From contig CALDFY010000363.1 of NCBI GenBank assembly GCA_937942115.1, positions 1 to 19,355 on the forward strand: DNA of 19,355 nt. Reading direction: 5' to 3'. The notes under the pieces were generated by a model. That model was not told where the DNA came from and searched no databases. It worked only from the letters and a program-made list of their open reading frames with translations. Of the stretch, positions 1 to 6,516 are shown piece after piece. The translations under genes and the position numbers were made by a program. How positions within the stretch are numbered: position 1 is the stretch's first letter; every line of letters begins with the position of its first letter. This DNA is from an uncultured Anaerolineae bacterium (GTDB taxonomy: Bacteria; Chloroflexota; Anaerolineae; B4-G1; DUEL01).

Positions 1-201
1 TGAAGTCAGCCGCCCTGGGCCTTCGGCCAGGAGGTCGGTCTTCACCGACCTCCGGAGAAGGGCGTCAACGCAGGTTGACGCCCGGCGCGAAGCGTAGGGG
101 CAACCCTCGCGGTTGCCCCCAGGGAGGCCGATTTCCAATCGCGCCCAGGGCGGCAGGAAACAGAGAGACGGATCTAACCTTAAGTTAACGCTCATAGGGG
201 C
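1..201 (-). repeat. Truncated copy of the hairpin-rich 285-bp repeat element
   Basis: This stretch matches the reverse complement of most of the element at 15694-15978 and is cut off by the window start. It ends at 179-200 with the same terminal motif (CCTTAAGTTAACGC followed by a G-run). Perfect hairpins are visible: 31-39/44-52 (9 bp, CTTC loop), 60-69/74-83 (10 bp, GCAG loop) and a G-rich stem around 97-119. There is no coding potential. It lies downstream of the DUF4230 gene. The function is unknown; it could be a MITE-like element or a structured RNA. Confidence 0.85.
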
Positions 202-227
202 CGGGGGAGGGGTGAGGCCAGCGCGCC

Positions 228-249
228 GAAAAAGTTCGTGCCATTGGGC
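228..249 (+). repeat. 22-bp motif shared with the 127-bp tandem repeat
   Basis: A 22-base word beginning GAAAAAGTT and containing GTGCC and TTGGGC recurs at 11021-11042 and 11155-11176 with two differences. Here it runs into a small stem, GGGC 246-249 with GCCC 255-258. The rest of 200-341 shows no gene. Confidence 0.55.
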
Positions 250-341
250 TTTTAGCCCCTGGCGGCTGAATCATCCTTTTTCTGGCATGGCGAGTGTAGG
301 CGACAAATTTACACTTATTATCGGCCCCTCCGGCCTCCCAT

Positions 342-1058
342 CTAAGGAGTCGGCGTTATCGGGATGACGGTCACCGGCAGTGTGGGCGGAGACGGGACTG
401 GCGTCGCCTGAACGAAGACCACTTCCCGGAAGCCGAAGCCCTTGATAAATTTTTCCAGGAACGAGCGGGCATTCCGGTCCGCCGTCTCCAGGATGCCATC
501 GGCCAGGGCGGCCCGGAGGATTTCCTGCGTCGCTGCCTGCCGCGCCGCCGTCTCCAGGTCCGGCTTCAGCCCGAAGACTCCTGTCTCCCGGTCGTAGACG
601 AAGGTCTTCTCGTCGTCCAGATAGTAGGCAAAGACCTCCGCCGGAGGAAGCGTCAGCACCACCTGGTCATCGGCGGTCACCGTCACATCTTGTTCCCGAA
701 TTTTGCTCAGGTCCACGCCCGCGATGACCTGCCCGTAGGCGACCAGGAGGAGTTTGTCGCCGAAGAGGAAGCCCAGCGGCCCCTGGCCGGATTCGGCGGC
801 GATGACCTTCTCAACGGTGTAGACGACGGTTTCCAGTTTGCTGAGGCTCCGCACTTCCCGCACGATGGTCGCCGGACTGGGACGGATGGTCGGGGTGGGG
901 TGGAGAAGTTCCCCCACCTCCCGTTCCAGCGTCTGTCGGGCCTCTCCCAGCGGGTTCAGGCGCGCCCGAATATCCGGCGCCAGCCAGACGACCAGCGCGA
1001 TCAGGGCGATCAGGAGGAGAACGATCACTGCAGTTGCGCATCCAGAGCGAGAAGTCAT
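342..1058 (-). CDS. DUF4230 domain membrane-anchored protein
   Basis: A protein of 238 residues. It begins with an uncleaved-looking membrane anchor (about residues 6-22, rich in V, I, L and A, after a short charged N-terminus). A Thr/Pro-rich linker follows (about 52-62), then a domain with the DUF4230 pattern: a 'LSKLETVVYTVEKVI' start, 'GQVIAGVDLSKI', 'VTLPPAEVF' and a C-terminal helix with 'FLEKFIKGFGF'. The tail is Thr/Pro-rich. DUF4230 proteins are widespread extracytoplasmic proteins of unknown function, so the molecular role cannot be given. I chose ATG 1058 because GGAGG lies at the right distance on the minus strand; an upstream in-frame start at 1142 would add 28 residues lying inside the promoter region. 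The gene is divergent from the BMP lipoprotein gene and has its own promoter at 1133-1160. Confidence 0.85.
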   Translation of the reverse strand: MTSRSGCATAVIVLLLIALIALVVWLAPDIRARLNPLGEARQTLEREVGELLHPTPTIRPSPATIVREVRSLSKLETVVYTVEKVIAAESGQGPLGFLFGDKLLLVAYGQVIAGVDLSKIREQDVTVTADDQVVLTLPPAEVFAYYLDDEKTFVYDRETGVFGLKPDLETAARQAATQEILRAALADGILETADRNARSFLEKFIKGFGFREVVFVQATPVPSPPTLPVTVIPITPTP

Positions 1059-1132
1059 AGTGCCCTCCATATAGTCAACAACCGGTTCCGCCCAATTCGC
1101 AGGGACCGGACCCACACCTGCGGTTTGGATGA

Positions 1133-1160
1133 ATTGTAACACGATTCATCCCTTGTGCAA
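1133..1160 (-). promoter_or_regulatory. Sigma70-type promoter for the DUF4230 gene
   Basis: On the minus strand TTGCAC (1160-1155) and TACAAT (1138-1133) are separated by 16 bp. They lie about 75 bp upstream of the ATG at 1058 and point away from the plus-strand promoter at 1171-1199. Confidence 0.55.
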
Positions 1161-1170
1161 CCGGCTCCAT

Positions 1171-1199
1171 TTGCCAAATCGTCCGAGTTGTGCTATAAC
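1171..1199 (+). promoter_or_regulatory. Sigma70-type promoter for the BMP lipoprotein operon
   Basis: TTGCCA (1171-1176) and TATAAC (1194-1199) are separated by exactly 17 bp. The expected transcript starts near 1206, leaving a leader of roughly 118 nt before the ATG at 1324. The promoter is divergent from the one at 1133-1160. Confidence 0.65.
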
Positions 1200-1220
1200 A
1201 AAAGCGCATCCGTTTTCCGA

Positions 1221-1230
1221 AAGGAGGTGA
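1221..1230 (+). promoter_or_regulatory. Perfect Shine-Dalgarno sequence without an obvious start codon
   Basis: AAGGAGGTGA is fully complementary to the canonical 3' end of 16S rRNA, yet no ATG, GTG or TTG follows within 5-12 nt. The real gene start, ATG 1324, has its own AAAGGAGG at 1310-1317. It could be a ribosome standby site, a leader peptide with a non-standard start, or chance. Confidence 0.4.
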
Positions 1231-1323
1231 CCTCAGTCAGATTCAATTCTACCACCCGCCGGTCGCTTTCTTCCACAAGTTCCCTGCTGATCAGAACTAC
1301 CTGTTACCAAAGGAGGAAAAGCC

Positions 1324-2523
1324 ATGTCCAAGCGTCTCTGGATCCCTGTCGTACTCACCGTTGTTATCGCCCTGTTGCTGGCTGCCTGCCAGCCCAAAGC
1401 GACCCCCACCCCTGAGGGCCCCCAGTTGGGGAAACTGAAGGCCTGCTTCATCTACGTCGGCCCCATCGGCGACATCGGCTGGACTCACGCCCACGACCAG
1501 GGCCGCCAGATCGTGGAGAAGGAGTTCCCCTGGTTGGAGACGGCCTACGCCGAGTCGGTGCCGGAAGCCGACGTGGAGCGGTTCCTGGACCGCTTCATCG
1601 TGGAGGAGAAGTGCGACGTCGTCTTCACCACCAGTTTCGGCTTTATGGACGGCACCCTGGTGGCAGCCCAGAAGTACCCGGATAAAATCTTCTTCCATTG
1701 CTCCGGCTACAAGCGGGCCCCCAATATGGGCACCTACATGGCCGACTTCTACCAGGTATACTACCTGAATGGGCTGATGGCCGGCGCGCTGACCAAGAGC
1801 GGCAAGGTGGGCTATGTGGCCGCCCATCCCATCCCGGAGGTGGTCCGCCACATCAATGCCTTTACTCTGGGCGTTCGCGAGGTCAACCCCAAGGCCACGG
1901 TGGACGTCCGCTGGATCTTCTCCTGGTACGACCCGGCGAAAGCCCGTCAGGCCGCCGAGGCGCTCATCGCCGAGGGAGTGGACGTCCTGGCCTTCACCGA
2001 GGACTCCCCCACCGTCGTCCAGGTGGCCGAGGAGTACACCAACAAGGGTCAGCCGGTCTACTCTTTCGGCCACTACAGCCCGATGGCCCAGTTCGGCCCC
2101 AACTCCCTGGTCAGCGGCCAGTTGGTCCACTGGGAGCGCATCTACGAGGACATCCTGATGAAGGTCTACCTGGGCATCTACAACAACAAGAATCTGGAGA
2201 ACGTGGACTACTGGTACATCCTGGGCCAGAGGGGGGTGGAGATGGGCGGCGACTTCGGCGTGCCCCTCAACCCCAAGTTTGAAGCCCCGCTCAAAGCCGT
2301 GAAGGTCACCGACCCGCTTCTGGGCGAGATCAGCGTCTACGACCTGGTCTTCAAGCGGCTGGAGCAGATGACTGACCCGGCCGTCCTCTTTGACCCCTTC
2401 ACCGGCCCCATCAAGGATCAGGCGGGCCAGGAGCGGGTGAAGCCGGGCCAGCGGCTCAGCCTCTTTGAACTGACCACGATGGACTGGTTCGTGGAAGGTA
2501 ATATCGGCGAGTTGCCTCGCTGA
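1324..2523 (+). CDS. BMP-family (PnrA-like) ABC transporter substrate-binding lipoprotein
   Basis: A protein of 399 residues. It has a lipoprotein signal peptide with lipobox L-A-A-C (Cys22), a short Thr/Pro spacer and then a basic membrane protein (BMP/PnrA) fold. Family hallmarks are the start 'KACFIYVGPIGDIGWTHAHDQG', 'CDVVFTTSFGFMDGTLVAAQKYPD', 'YYLNGLMAGALTKSGKVGYVA', 'EALIAEGVDVLAFTED' and the final 'GP' loop. Members bind purine nucleosides or related ligands outside the membrane for an RbsA/C-like ABC importer; the exact ligand cannot be read here. AAAGGAGG sits 6 nt before the ATG and a good promoter lies at 1171-1199. No permease or ATPase partner is adjacent, so the importer must be encoded elsewhere or the protein acts as a sensor. 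A strong hairpin separates it from the transaldolase gene. Confidence 0.92.
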   Translation: MSKRLWIPVVLTVVIALLLAACQPKATPTPEGPQLGKLKACFIYVGPIGDIGWTHAHDQGRQIVEKEFPWLETAYAESVPEADVERFLDRFIVEEKCDVVFTTSFGFMDGTLVAAQKYPDKIFFHCSGYKRAPNMGTYMADFYQVYYLNGLMAGALTKSGKVGYVAAHPIPEVVRHINAFTLGVREVNPKATVDVRWIFSWYDPAKARQAAEALIAEGVDVLAFTEDSPTVVQVAEEYTNKGQPVYSFGHYSPMAQFGPNSLVSGQLVHWERIYEDILMKVYLGIYNNKNLENVDYWYILGQRGVEMGGDFGVPLNPKFEAPLKAVKVTDPLLGEISVYDLVFKRLEQMTDPAVLFDPFTGPIKDQAGQERVKPGQRLSLFELTTMDWFVEGNIGELPR

Positions 2524-2532
2524 TCCACCGGA

Positions 2533-2568
2533 GAATCCTCCCCCAGGCGAGAGCCTGGGGGAGGATTC
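2533..2568 (+). terminator. Perfect 16-bp stem-loop after the lipoprotein gene
   Basis: Arms 2533-2548 and 2553-2568 are perfectly complementary with a GAGA tetraloop. No T-run follows, so it is either a weak or attenuating terminator or an mRNA-stabilising hairpin. Such a hairpin would raise expression of the binding protein over the downstream genes. Confidence 0.6.
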
Positions 2569-2588
2569 GCGAAAGGCAGAGGTGAATC

Positions 2589-3242
2589 GTGGCATTGCTC
2601 TTTCTGGATACGGCCGACATCAATGAGGTCCGTCAGGCGGCGGCCTGGGGCATTCTGGACGGCGTCACCACCAATCCGACATTGATGATGCGGGCCGGCA
2701 CCGCCGACCTGAAGGCCGTCACCCTGGAAATCGCGGACATCGTCCGGGGGCCGGTCAGCGCCGAGGTCATCTCTACCGACGCGCAGGGGATGGTTGCCGA
2801 AGCGCGGGAGATTCTGGACTGGTCGGAGCATGTCTTCGTCAAAATCCCCTGCACGGTGGAGGGATTGAAGGCGATGCGGGAGATTTCCCGCTGGCCCCAC
2901 GGGCGGATCAATGCGACGCTCATTTTCTCTCCCATTCAGGCCTACCTGGCCGCCAAAGCCGGCGCGACGTACGCTTCCATTTTTGTCGGGCGGATGGACG
3001 ATGCCGGCCTGGACGGAATGGAGGTGGTCCGCCAGACGCGGGCGATTTTTGACCGTTACGGGTTTCCCTGCCAGGTACTGGCCGCCAGCATCCGGCATCC
3101 GGCCCACGTGGTGGAGGCCCTGCTGGCGGGCGCCGACATCATCACCGTCCCCTTCGGCGTCCTCCAGCAGATGGTCCGCAGTCCGTTCACCGATGTGGGC
3201 CTGGAGCGCTTCCTGGCCGACTGGCGGAAGGTCGCAAAATAG
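2589..3242 (+). CDS. tal: TalC/FSA-family transaldolase
   Basis: A protein of 217 residues, the usual size for the small transaldolase / fructose-6-phosphate aldolase family (TIM barrel, cytoplasmic). Seen: N-terminal 'FLDTADINEV', 'GVTTNPTLM', the Schiff-base lysine K85 in 'VFVKIPCTVEG', 'INATLIFSPIQAYLAAKAGA', 'VLAASIRHPAHV' and 'GADIITVPFGVLQQM'. Position 59 is Glu and the residue aligning with FSA Tyr131 is Phe132. In the literature Gln59/Tyr131 mark fructose-6-phosphate aldolases, while Glu/Phe mark true transaldolases, so I infer transfer of dihydroxyacetone between sugar phosphates in the pentose phosphate pathway. The start is GTG 2589 with a purine-rich AGAGGTG upstream. Only 16 nt separate it from the pyrK-like gene, suggesting co-transcription. 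Confidence 0.9.
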   Translation: MALLFLDTADINEVRQAAAWGILDGVTTNPTLMMRAGTADLKAVTLEIADIVRGPVSAEVISTDAQGMVAEAREILDWSEHVFVKIPCTVEGLKAMREISRWPHGRINATLIFSPIQAYLAAKAGATYASIFVGRMDDAGLDGMEVVRQTRAIFDRYGFPCQVLAASIRHPAHVVEALLAGADIITVPFGVLQQMVRSPFTDVGLERFLADWRKVAK

Positions 3243-3258
3243 GGCCCGGAGGCCGTCC

Positions 3259-4041
3259 GTGCCCCTGCCCCAAATGGTCTCCATCCGGGATGTGCAGGTG
3301 GAGAGCCGCCGGGTGCGCACTTTCATCCTGGATATGGCGCTCCCGGAGGCCCAGCCGGGGCAGTTCGTTATGCTCTGGCTCCCTGGCGTGGATGAAAAAC
3401 CCATCTCCATCGCCCATCCCGTTCCGCTGACGCTCACCGTTGCCCGCGTTGGCCCGTTCAGCACTGCGCTCCACCAGGCCCGGAAAGGGGATAAAGTGGG
3501 GGTGCGCGGGCCGTTCGGCCGGGGATTCCACCTCCATCCAGACCGCTCCGCCCTGCTGATCGGCGGCGGTTACGGCGTGGCCCCGCTCTACTTTCTGGCC
3601 TGCGATGCCGTCCGGCAGGAGATTCCCGCGACCGTCGTTGTGGGCGCCCGACGGGCCAATGACCTCATCTATGTGGAGCGCTTCCAGGCCCTGGGGGTGG
3701 AAGTGGTGGTCGCCACCGACGACGGTTCCGCCGGACGGCGGGGGACGGCGGTGGCGGCGGCACTGGAGGCGGTCCAGCGGAATCCATCCCCTGCGATCTA
3801 CGCCTGCGGACCGGAGCCGATGCTGGTGGCCGTCCTGCGTCTCTGCCAGGAGTACTCCCTGCCCGGCCAGTTGAGCGTGGAGCGATATATGAAGTGCGGC
3901 TTCGGCATCTGCGGACAGTGTGCGCTGGATGGGATGCTGGTCTGTCTGGATGGCCCCGTCTTCTCGGTGGAGCAACTGGCCGGCCTGACGGAGTTCGGCC
4001 GGTTCCGGCGCAATCCCACCGGCCGCCGGATGCCGGTGTAA
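3259..4041 (+). CDS. pyrK: PyrK-like dihydroorotate dehydrogenase electron-transfer subunit
   Basis: A protein of 260 residues of the ferredoxin-reductase superfamily. Order seen: FAD-binding barrel with 'GQFVMLWLPGVDEKPISI' (the R/KPxS flavin motif), 'VGPFSTALHQARKGDKVGVRGPFGRGF', NAD-binding 'LLIGGGYGVAPLYFLA', 'YACGPEPMLVAVL', and a C-terminal [2Fe-2S] site with cysteines in the pattern C-x4-C-x2-C-x7-C ('KCGFGICGQC' then 'LVC'). PyrK passes electrons from dihydroorotate oxidation by PyrD type 1B to NAD+. The start GTG 3259 is chosen because GGAGG lies 6 nt upstream; an ATG at 3274 is too far from it. No pyrD is adjacent, so pairing with another oxidoreductase remains possible. Confidence 0.82.
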   Translation: MPLPQMVSIRDVQVESRRVRTFILDMALPEAQPGQFVMLWLPGVDEKPISIAHPVPLTLTVARVGPFSTALHQARKGDKVGVRGPFGRGFHLHPDRSALLIGGGYGVAPLYFLACDAVRQEIPATVVVGARRANDLIYVERFQALGVEVVVATDDGSAGRRGTAVAAALEAVQRNPSPAIYACGPEPMLVAVLRLCQEYSLPGQLSVERYMKCGFGICGQCALDGMLVCLDGPVFSVEQLAGLTEFGRFRRNPTGRRMPV

Positions 4042-4053
4042 TTTTTCCCTCAC

Positions 4054-4077
4054 ACGGAGACACAAAGGCACAAAGCA
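4054..4077 (+). repeat. Octamer-type repeat (CACAAAG family)
   Basis: Two to three imperfect copies of an 8-mer (ACACAAAG, GCACAAAG) lie just after the pyrK-like stop. The same word family occurs at 16074-16097 and, inverted, at 16137-16163. Confidence 0.5.
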
Positions 4078-4123
4078 GGCTTCGGGCCGCCGCCCCCGAG
4101 CCCTCTTTTATCTCCGCGCATTT

Positions 4124-4152
4124 TTGCAACCTCACCAAGGGTATGGTATAAT
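4124..4152 (+). promoter_or_regulatory. Consensus sigma70 promoter for the phosphofructokinase pair
   Basis: TTGCAA (4124-4129) and TATAAT (4147-4152) are spaced 17 bp apart, about 44 bp upstream of ATG 4196. The -10 is a perfect match to consensus, the strongest-looking promoter in the window, so the pair is likely transcribed independently of the genes before it. Confidence 0.75.
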
Positions 4153-4195
4153 TCCCCCTAAATAACCGTCAGATTTGCGTTCGGAGGAAGCAAGC

Positions 4196-5353
4196 ATGAG
4201 AATCGGCGTTCTGACCGGAGGGGGCGACGTCCCCGGACTGAATCCCTGTATCAAGGCCCTGGTCTATCGGGCCGTGGATGAAGGCCACGAGGTGGTCGGT
4301 ATCCGCCGGGGATGGGCGGGACTCCTCTACTACAACCCCGATGACCCATCCCCCCAGCCGGAGAACGTGATCCCGCTGGATAAAGCCATCGTCCGGACCA
4401 TTGACCGGACCGGTGGCACGTTTCTCCACACGTCCCGCACCAATCCCGGCCGGGTGGCGCCGGATAAGGCCCCGGCGTTCCTGAACCCGGAACAGTTCCC
4501 GGTGGATAAAAACGGGAACGTGGATTTCACCCGCCACGTCCTGCGGGTACTGGAGCACCTCAAGATAGATGTCCTGGTGCCCATCGGCGGCGAGGACACC
4601 CTGGGGTATGCGGCCCGCATCCATCGCGAGGGCTTCCCCATCATCAGTATTCCCAAAACGATGGATAACGACGTCTTCGGCACCGACTACTGCATCGGCT
4701 TCTCCACCGCCGTCACCCGCAGCGTCCGCTTCATCCACCAACTCCGCTCCACCGCCGGCTCCCACGAGCGCATCTGCGTGGTGGAACTCTTCGGCCGTCA
4801 CTCCGGCGAGACCTCCCTGGTCGCCGCCTATCTGGCCGGGGCCGACCGGGCCATCATCTCGGAAGTCCCCTTTGACATTGAGAAACTGGCCCGTCTGCTG
4901 ATCAAGGACAAGTACGAGAACCCCAGCCGCTACGCCATCGTGACCATCTCGGAGGGCGCCCGCGAGATCGGGAAAGAGGTCATCCAGTCCGGCGTCCCCG
5001 ACCCCTACGGCCACAAGAAACTGGGCGGCATCGGCGCCGTGACCGCGAAGCGGCTGGAGCAGATGACCGGCGAGGGGACGATGTGCCAGGAACTGGCCTA
5101 CCTGATGCGCTCCGGCGAGCCCGACGCGCTGGATATTATGGTCGCCGTCAACTTCGCCAATACCGCGATGGACCTGATCCAGGAAAAGAAGTTCGGCCGG
5201 ATGGTGGCCCTGCGGGAAGGACGGTACACCGATGTGGGTGCCGAGTCGCCGACACTGGGAGTCAAGCATGTGGATGTCCGGGCGCTGTATGATGTAGACG
5301 AGTACCGCCCCAAAGTGATGCACGTCCACGGGAAGCCGATGTTTTTGTACTGA
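4196..5353 (+). CDS. 6-phosphofructokinase, PPi-type active site
   Basis: A protein of 385 residues of the PFK superfamily, cytoplasmic, interconverting fructose 6-phosphate and fructose 1,6-bisphosphate. Motifs: phosphoryl-donor loop 'GGGD' (8-11), 'GGEDT' (131-135), catalytic 'PKTMDND' (153-159, Asp157) and 'FGRHSG' (199-204). ATP enzymes have Gly at the position of Asp134 and usually Gly/Ala where Lys154 lies. The Asp plus Lys pair is the known signature of pyrophosphate-dependent, reversible enzymes, and GGEDT resembles the actinobacterial PPi-PFKs. A frame-extending TTG at 4175 is possible, but GGAGG at 4183-4187 fits ATG 4196. Its stop codon TGA is the first base triplet of a TGAAACG tandem repeat leading into the second PFK gene. 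PPi dependence is inferred from residues only. Confidence 0.88.
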   Translation: MRIGVLTGGGDVPGLNPCIKALVYRAVDEGHEVVGIRRGWAGLLYYNPDDPSPQPENVIPLDKAIVRTIDRTGGTFLHTSRTNPGRVAPDKAPAFLNPEQFPVDKNGNVDFTRHVLRVLEHLKIDVLVPIGGEDTLGYAARIHREGFPIISIPKTMDNDVFGTDYCIGFSTAVTRSVRFIHQLRSTAGSHERICVVELFGRHSGETSLVAAYLAGADRAIISEVPFDIEKLARLLIKDKYENPSRYAIVTISEGAREIGKEVIQSGVPDPYGHKKLGGIGAVTAKRLEQMTGEGTMCQELAYLMRSGEPDALDIMVAVNFANTAMDLIQEKKFGRMVALREGRYTDVGAESPTLGVKHVDVRALYDVDEYRPKVMHVHGKPMFLY

Positions 5354-5378
5354 AACGTGAAACGTGAAACGTGAAACG
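5351..5378 (+). repeat. Heptamer tandem repeat (TGAAACG)x4 at the pfk junction
   Basis: Four perfect copies of TGAAACG start with the stop codon of the first PFK and end just before the ribosome binding site of the second. It belongs to the class of short 7- to 8-bp tandem repeats found at other gene boundaries in this window (7751-7798, 8741-8795, 12576-12616). Confidence 0.9.
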
Positions 5379-5401
5379 TGGGCAGAGGTGGGGAGGCGGA
5401 G

Positions 5402-6373
5402 ATGAAGCGGGTTGCGGTGCTGACCAGCGGCGGTGACGGGCCAGGGCTGAATCCCTGTATCCGCGCGGTGACCCGGATGGCCATCCACCTGGGAGCCGAA
5501 GTGATCGGAGTCCGGCGGGGATACCTGGGCCTGATCAACGGCGAGGTGGTGGAACTGGACCGGCGGGCCGTCGGGGGCATTATGGGCTACGGCGGCACCT
5601 TTCTGGGCACCGCCCGCTGCCCGGAATTCCAGACGGAGAAGGGGCGCCGGGAAGCGCTGCGCACCCTCAACCGGCTGGATATAGACGGGCTGGTAGTCAT
5701 CGGCGGCAACGGTTCCCTCACCGGCGCGCTGGAATTGCACCGCATGGGCTTCCCCGTCGTCGGCGTCCCCGCGACCATTGACAACGATGTGAACGGCACC
5801 GACATCGCCATCGGCGTGGACACTGCGCTGAATACCATCCTGGACGCCATAGACCGCATTAAAGATACGGCCTCCTCCCACAACCGGGCCTTTCTGATTG
5901 AGACGATGGGGCGCAACTGCGGCTATCTGGCCCTGGCCAGCGGGGTGGCCGGCGGAGCCGAACTGGTGCTGATCCCGGAGGTGGAGACCACGATGGAGGA
6001 GGTGGCGCGGGTCATCGGCGATACGTATGTGCGGGGGAAAGCCCACTGCATCATTATCGTCGCCGAAGGATGGAAGCCGGGCACTCGCGCCCTGGTGGAC
6101 TATCTGAACAGCCGTCGGGAGGAACTGGGGTTTGAGATTCGCCTGACGGTCCTCGGGCACATTCAGCGGGGCGGGCGGCCGTCGGCCTTTGACCGGCTGC
6201 TGGCGACCCGACTGGGCGCGGCCGCCGCCGAGGCGTTGATCCGGGGGGAGCGCGGCGTGATGGTGGGGTGGCGCCACGACCGGGCCGTCACCACACCGCT
6301 GGAGGAAGCGGTCGCGTTCTGCAAAGAGATCAATCTGGAACTCTGGAAACTGGCGGCGGTGATGGAAGTGTAG
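5402..6373 (+). CDS. pfkA: 6-phosphofructokinase, ATP-type active site
   Basis: A protein of 323 residues, close in length and numbering to E. coli PfkA. Motifs: 'TSGGDGPGLN' (8-17), 'GGNGS' (101-105), 'PATIDND' (123-129, catalytic Asp127), 'METMG'-equivalent 'ETMGRNCGY' (167-175) and 'GHIQRGG' (252-258). Gly104 and the absence of Lys at 124 match ATP-dependent enzymes. Residue 103 is Asn where E. coli has the Mg-contacting Asp, which is unusual and worth noting. The start ATG 5402 has GGAGG 5 nt upstream; a GTG at 5378 would fuse the heptamer repeat end to the protein. It is about 48 nt downstream of the PPi-type enzyme and most likely co-transcribed. Transcription ends at the strong terminator at 6398-6437. 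Confidence 0.9.
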   Translation: MKRVAVLTSGGDGPGLNPCIRAVTRMAIHLGAEVIGVRRGYLGLINGEVVELDRRAVGGIMGYGGTFLGTARCPEFQTEKGRREALRTLNRLDIDGLVVIGGNGSLTGALELHRMGFPVVGVPATIDNDVNGTDIAIGVDTALNTILDAIDRIKDTASSHNRAFLIETMGRNCGYLALASGVAGGAELVLIPEVETTMEEVARVIGDTYVRGKAHCIIIVAEGWKPGTRALVDYLNSRREELGFEIRLTVLGHIQRGGRPSAFDRLLATRLGAAAAEALIRGERGVMVGWRHDRAVTTPLEEAVAFCKEINLELWKLAAVMEV

Positions 6374-6397
6374 CCGCCGTTTGCTCCGATAAACCCG

Positions 6398-6437
6398 AAC
6401 GGGCCGGGCACTGATCAAAGTGTCTGGCCCGTTTTTT
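6398..6437 (+). terminator. Intrinsic terminator after the phosphofructokinase pair
   Basis: A 15-bp stem (6398-6412 with 6419-6433, two G-T wobbles, loop GATCAA) is followed by a run of six T (6432-6437). It lies 25 bp after the stop codon and separates this block from the convergent DUF58 gene. Confidence 0.9.
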
Positions 6438-6471
6438 ATCCGCTCCCGTGTCTATCCATCCTTCCTCCCTT

Positions 6472-6516
6472 CCTCACCCCATCCCCAGCGGCTGTGCCGC
6501 TGGGGGTGGGGTGAGG
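6472..6516. repeat. Long GC-rich palindrome overlapping the DUF58 3' end
   Basis: Outer arms 6472-6481 and 6507-6516 and inner arms 6483-6492 and 6496-6505 form a 20-bp stem with one mismatch and a TGT loop. The stop codon of the DUF58 gene (6474) lies in the left arm. Similar CCCC-rich palindromes occur at 16193-16230, 19150-19187 and 19241-19278. Confidence 0.85.

Noticed and set aside
1297..2595. Long open frame on the minus strand opposite the BMP lipoprotein gene
   Set aside because: It is an antisense shadow of a well-supported gene in GC-rich DNA; its translation shows no family motif.
4169..6418. 749-codon open frame opposite both phosphofructokinases
   Set aside because: Both plus-strand genes have complete catalytic motifs, ribosome sites and a promoter; the minus frame is His/Gln/Gly-rich with no recognisable domain.
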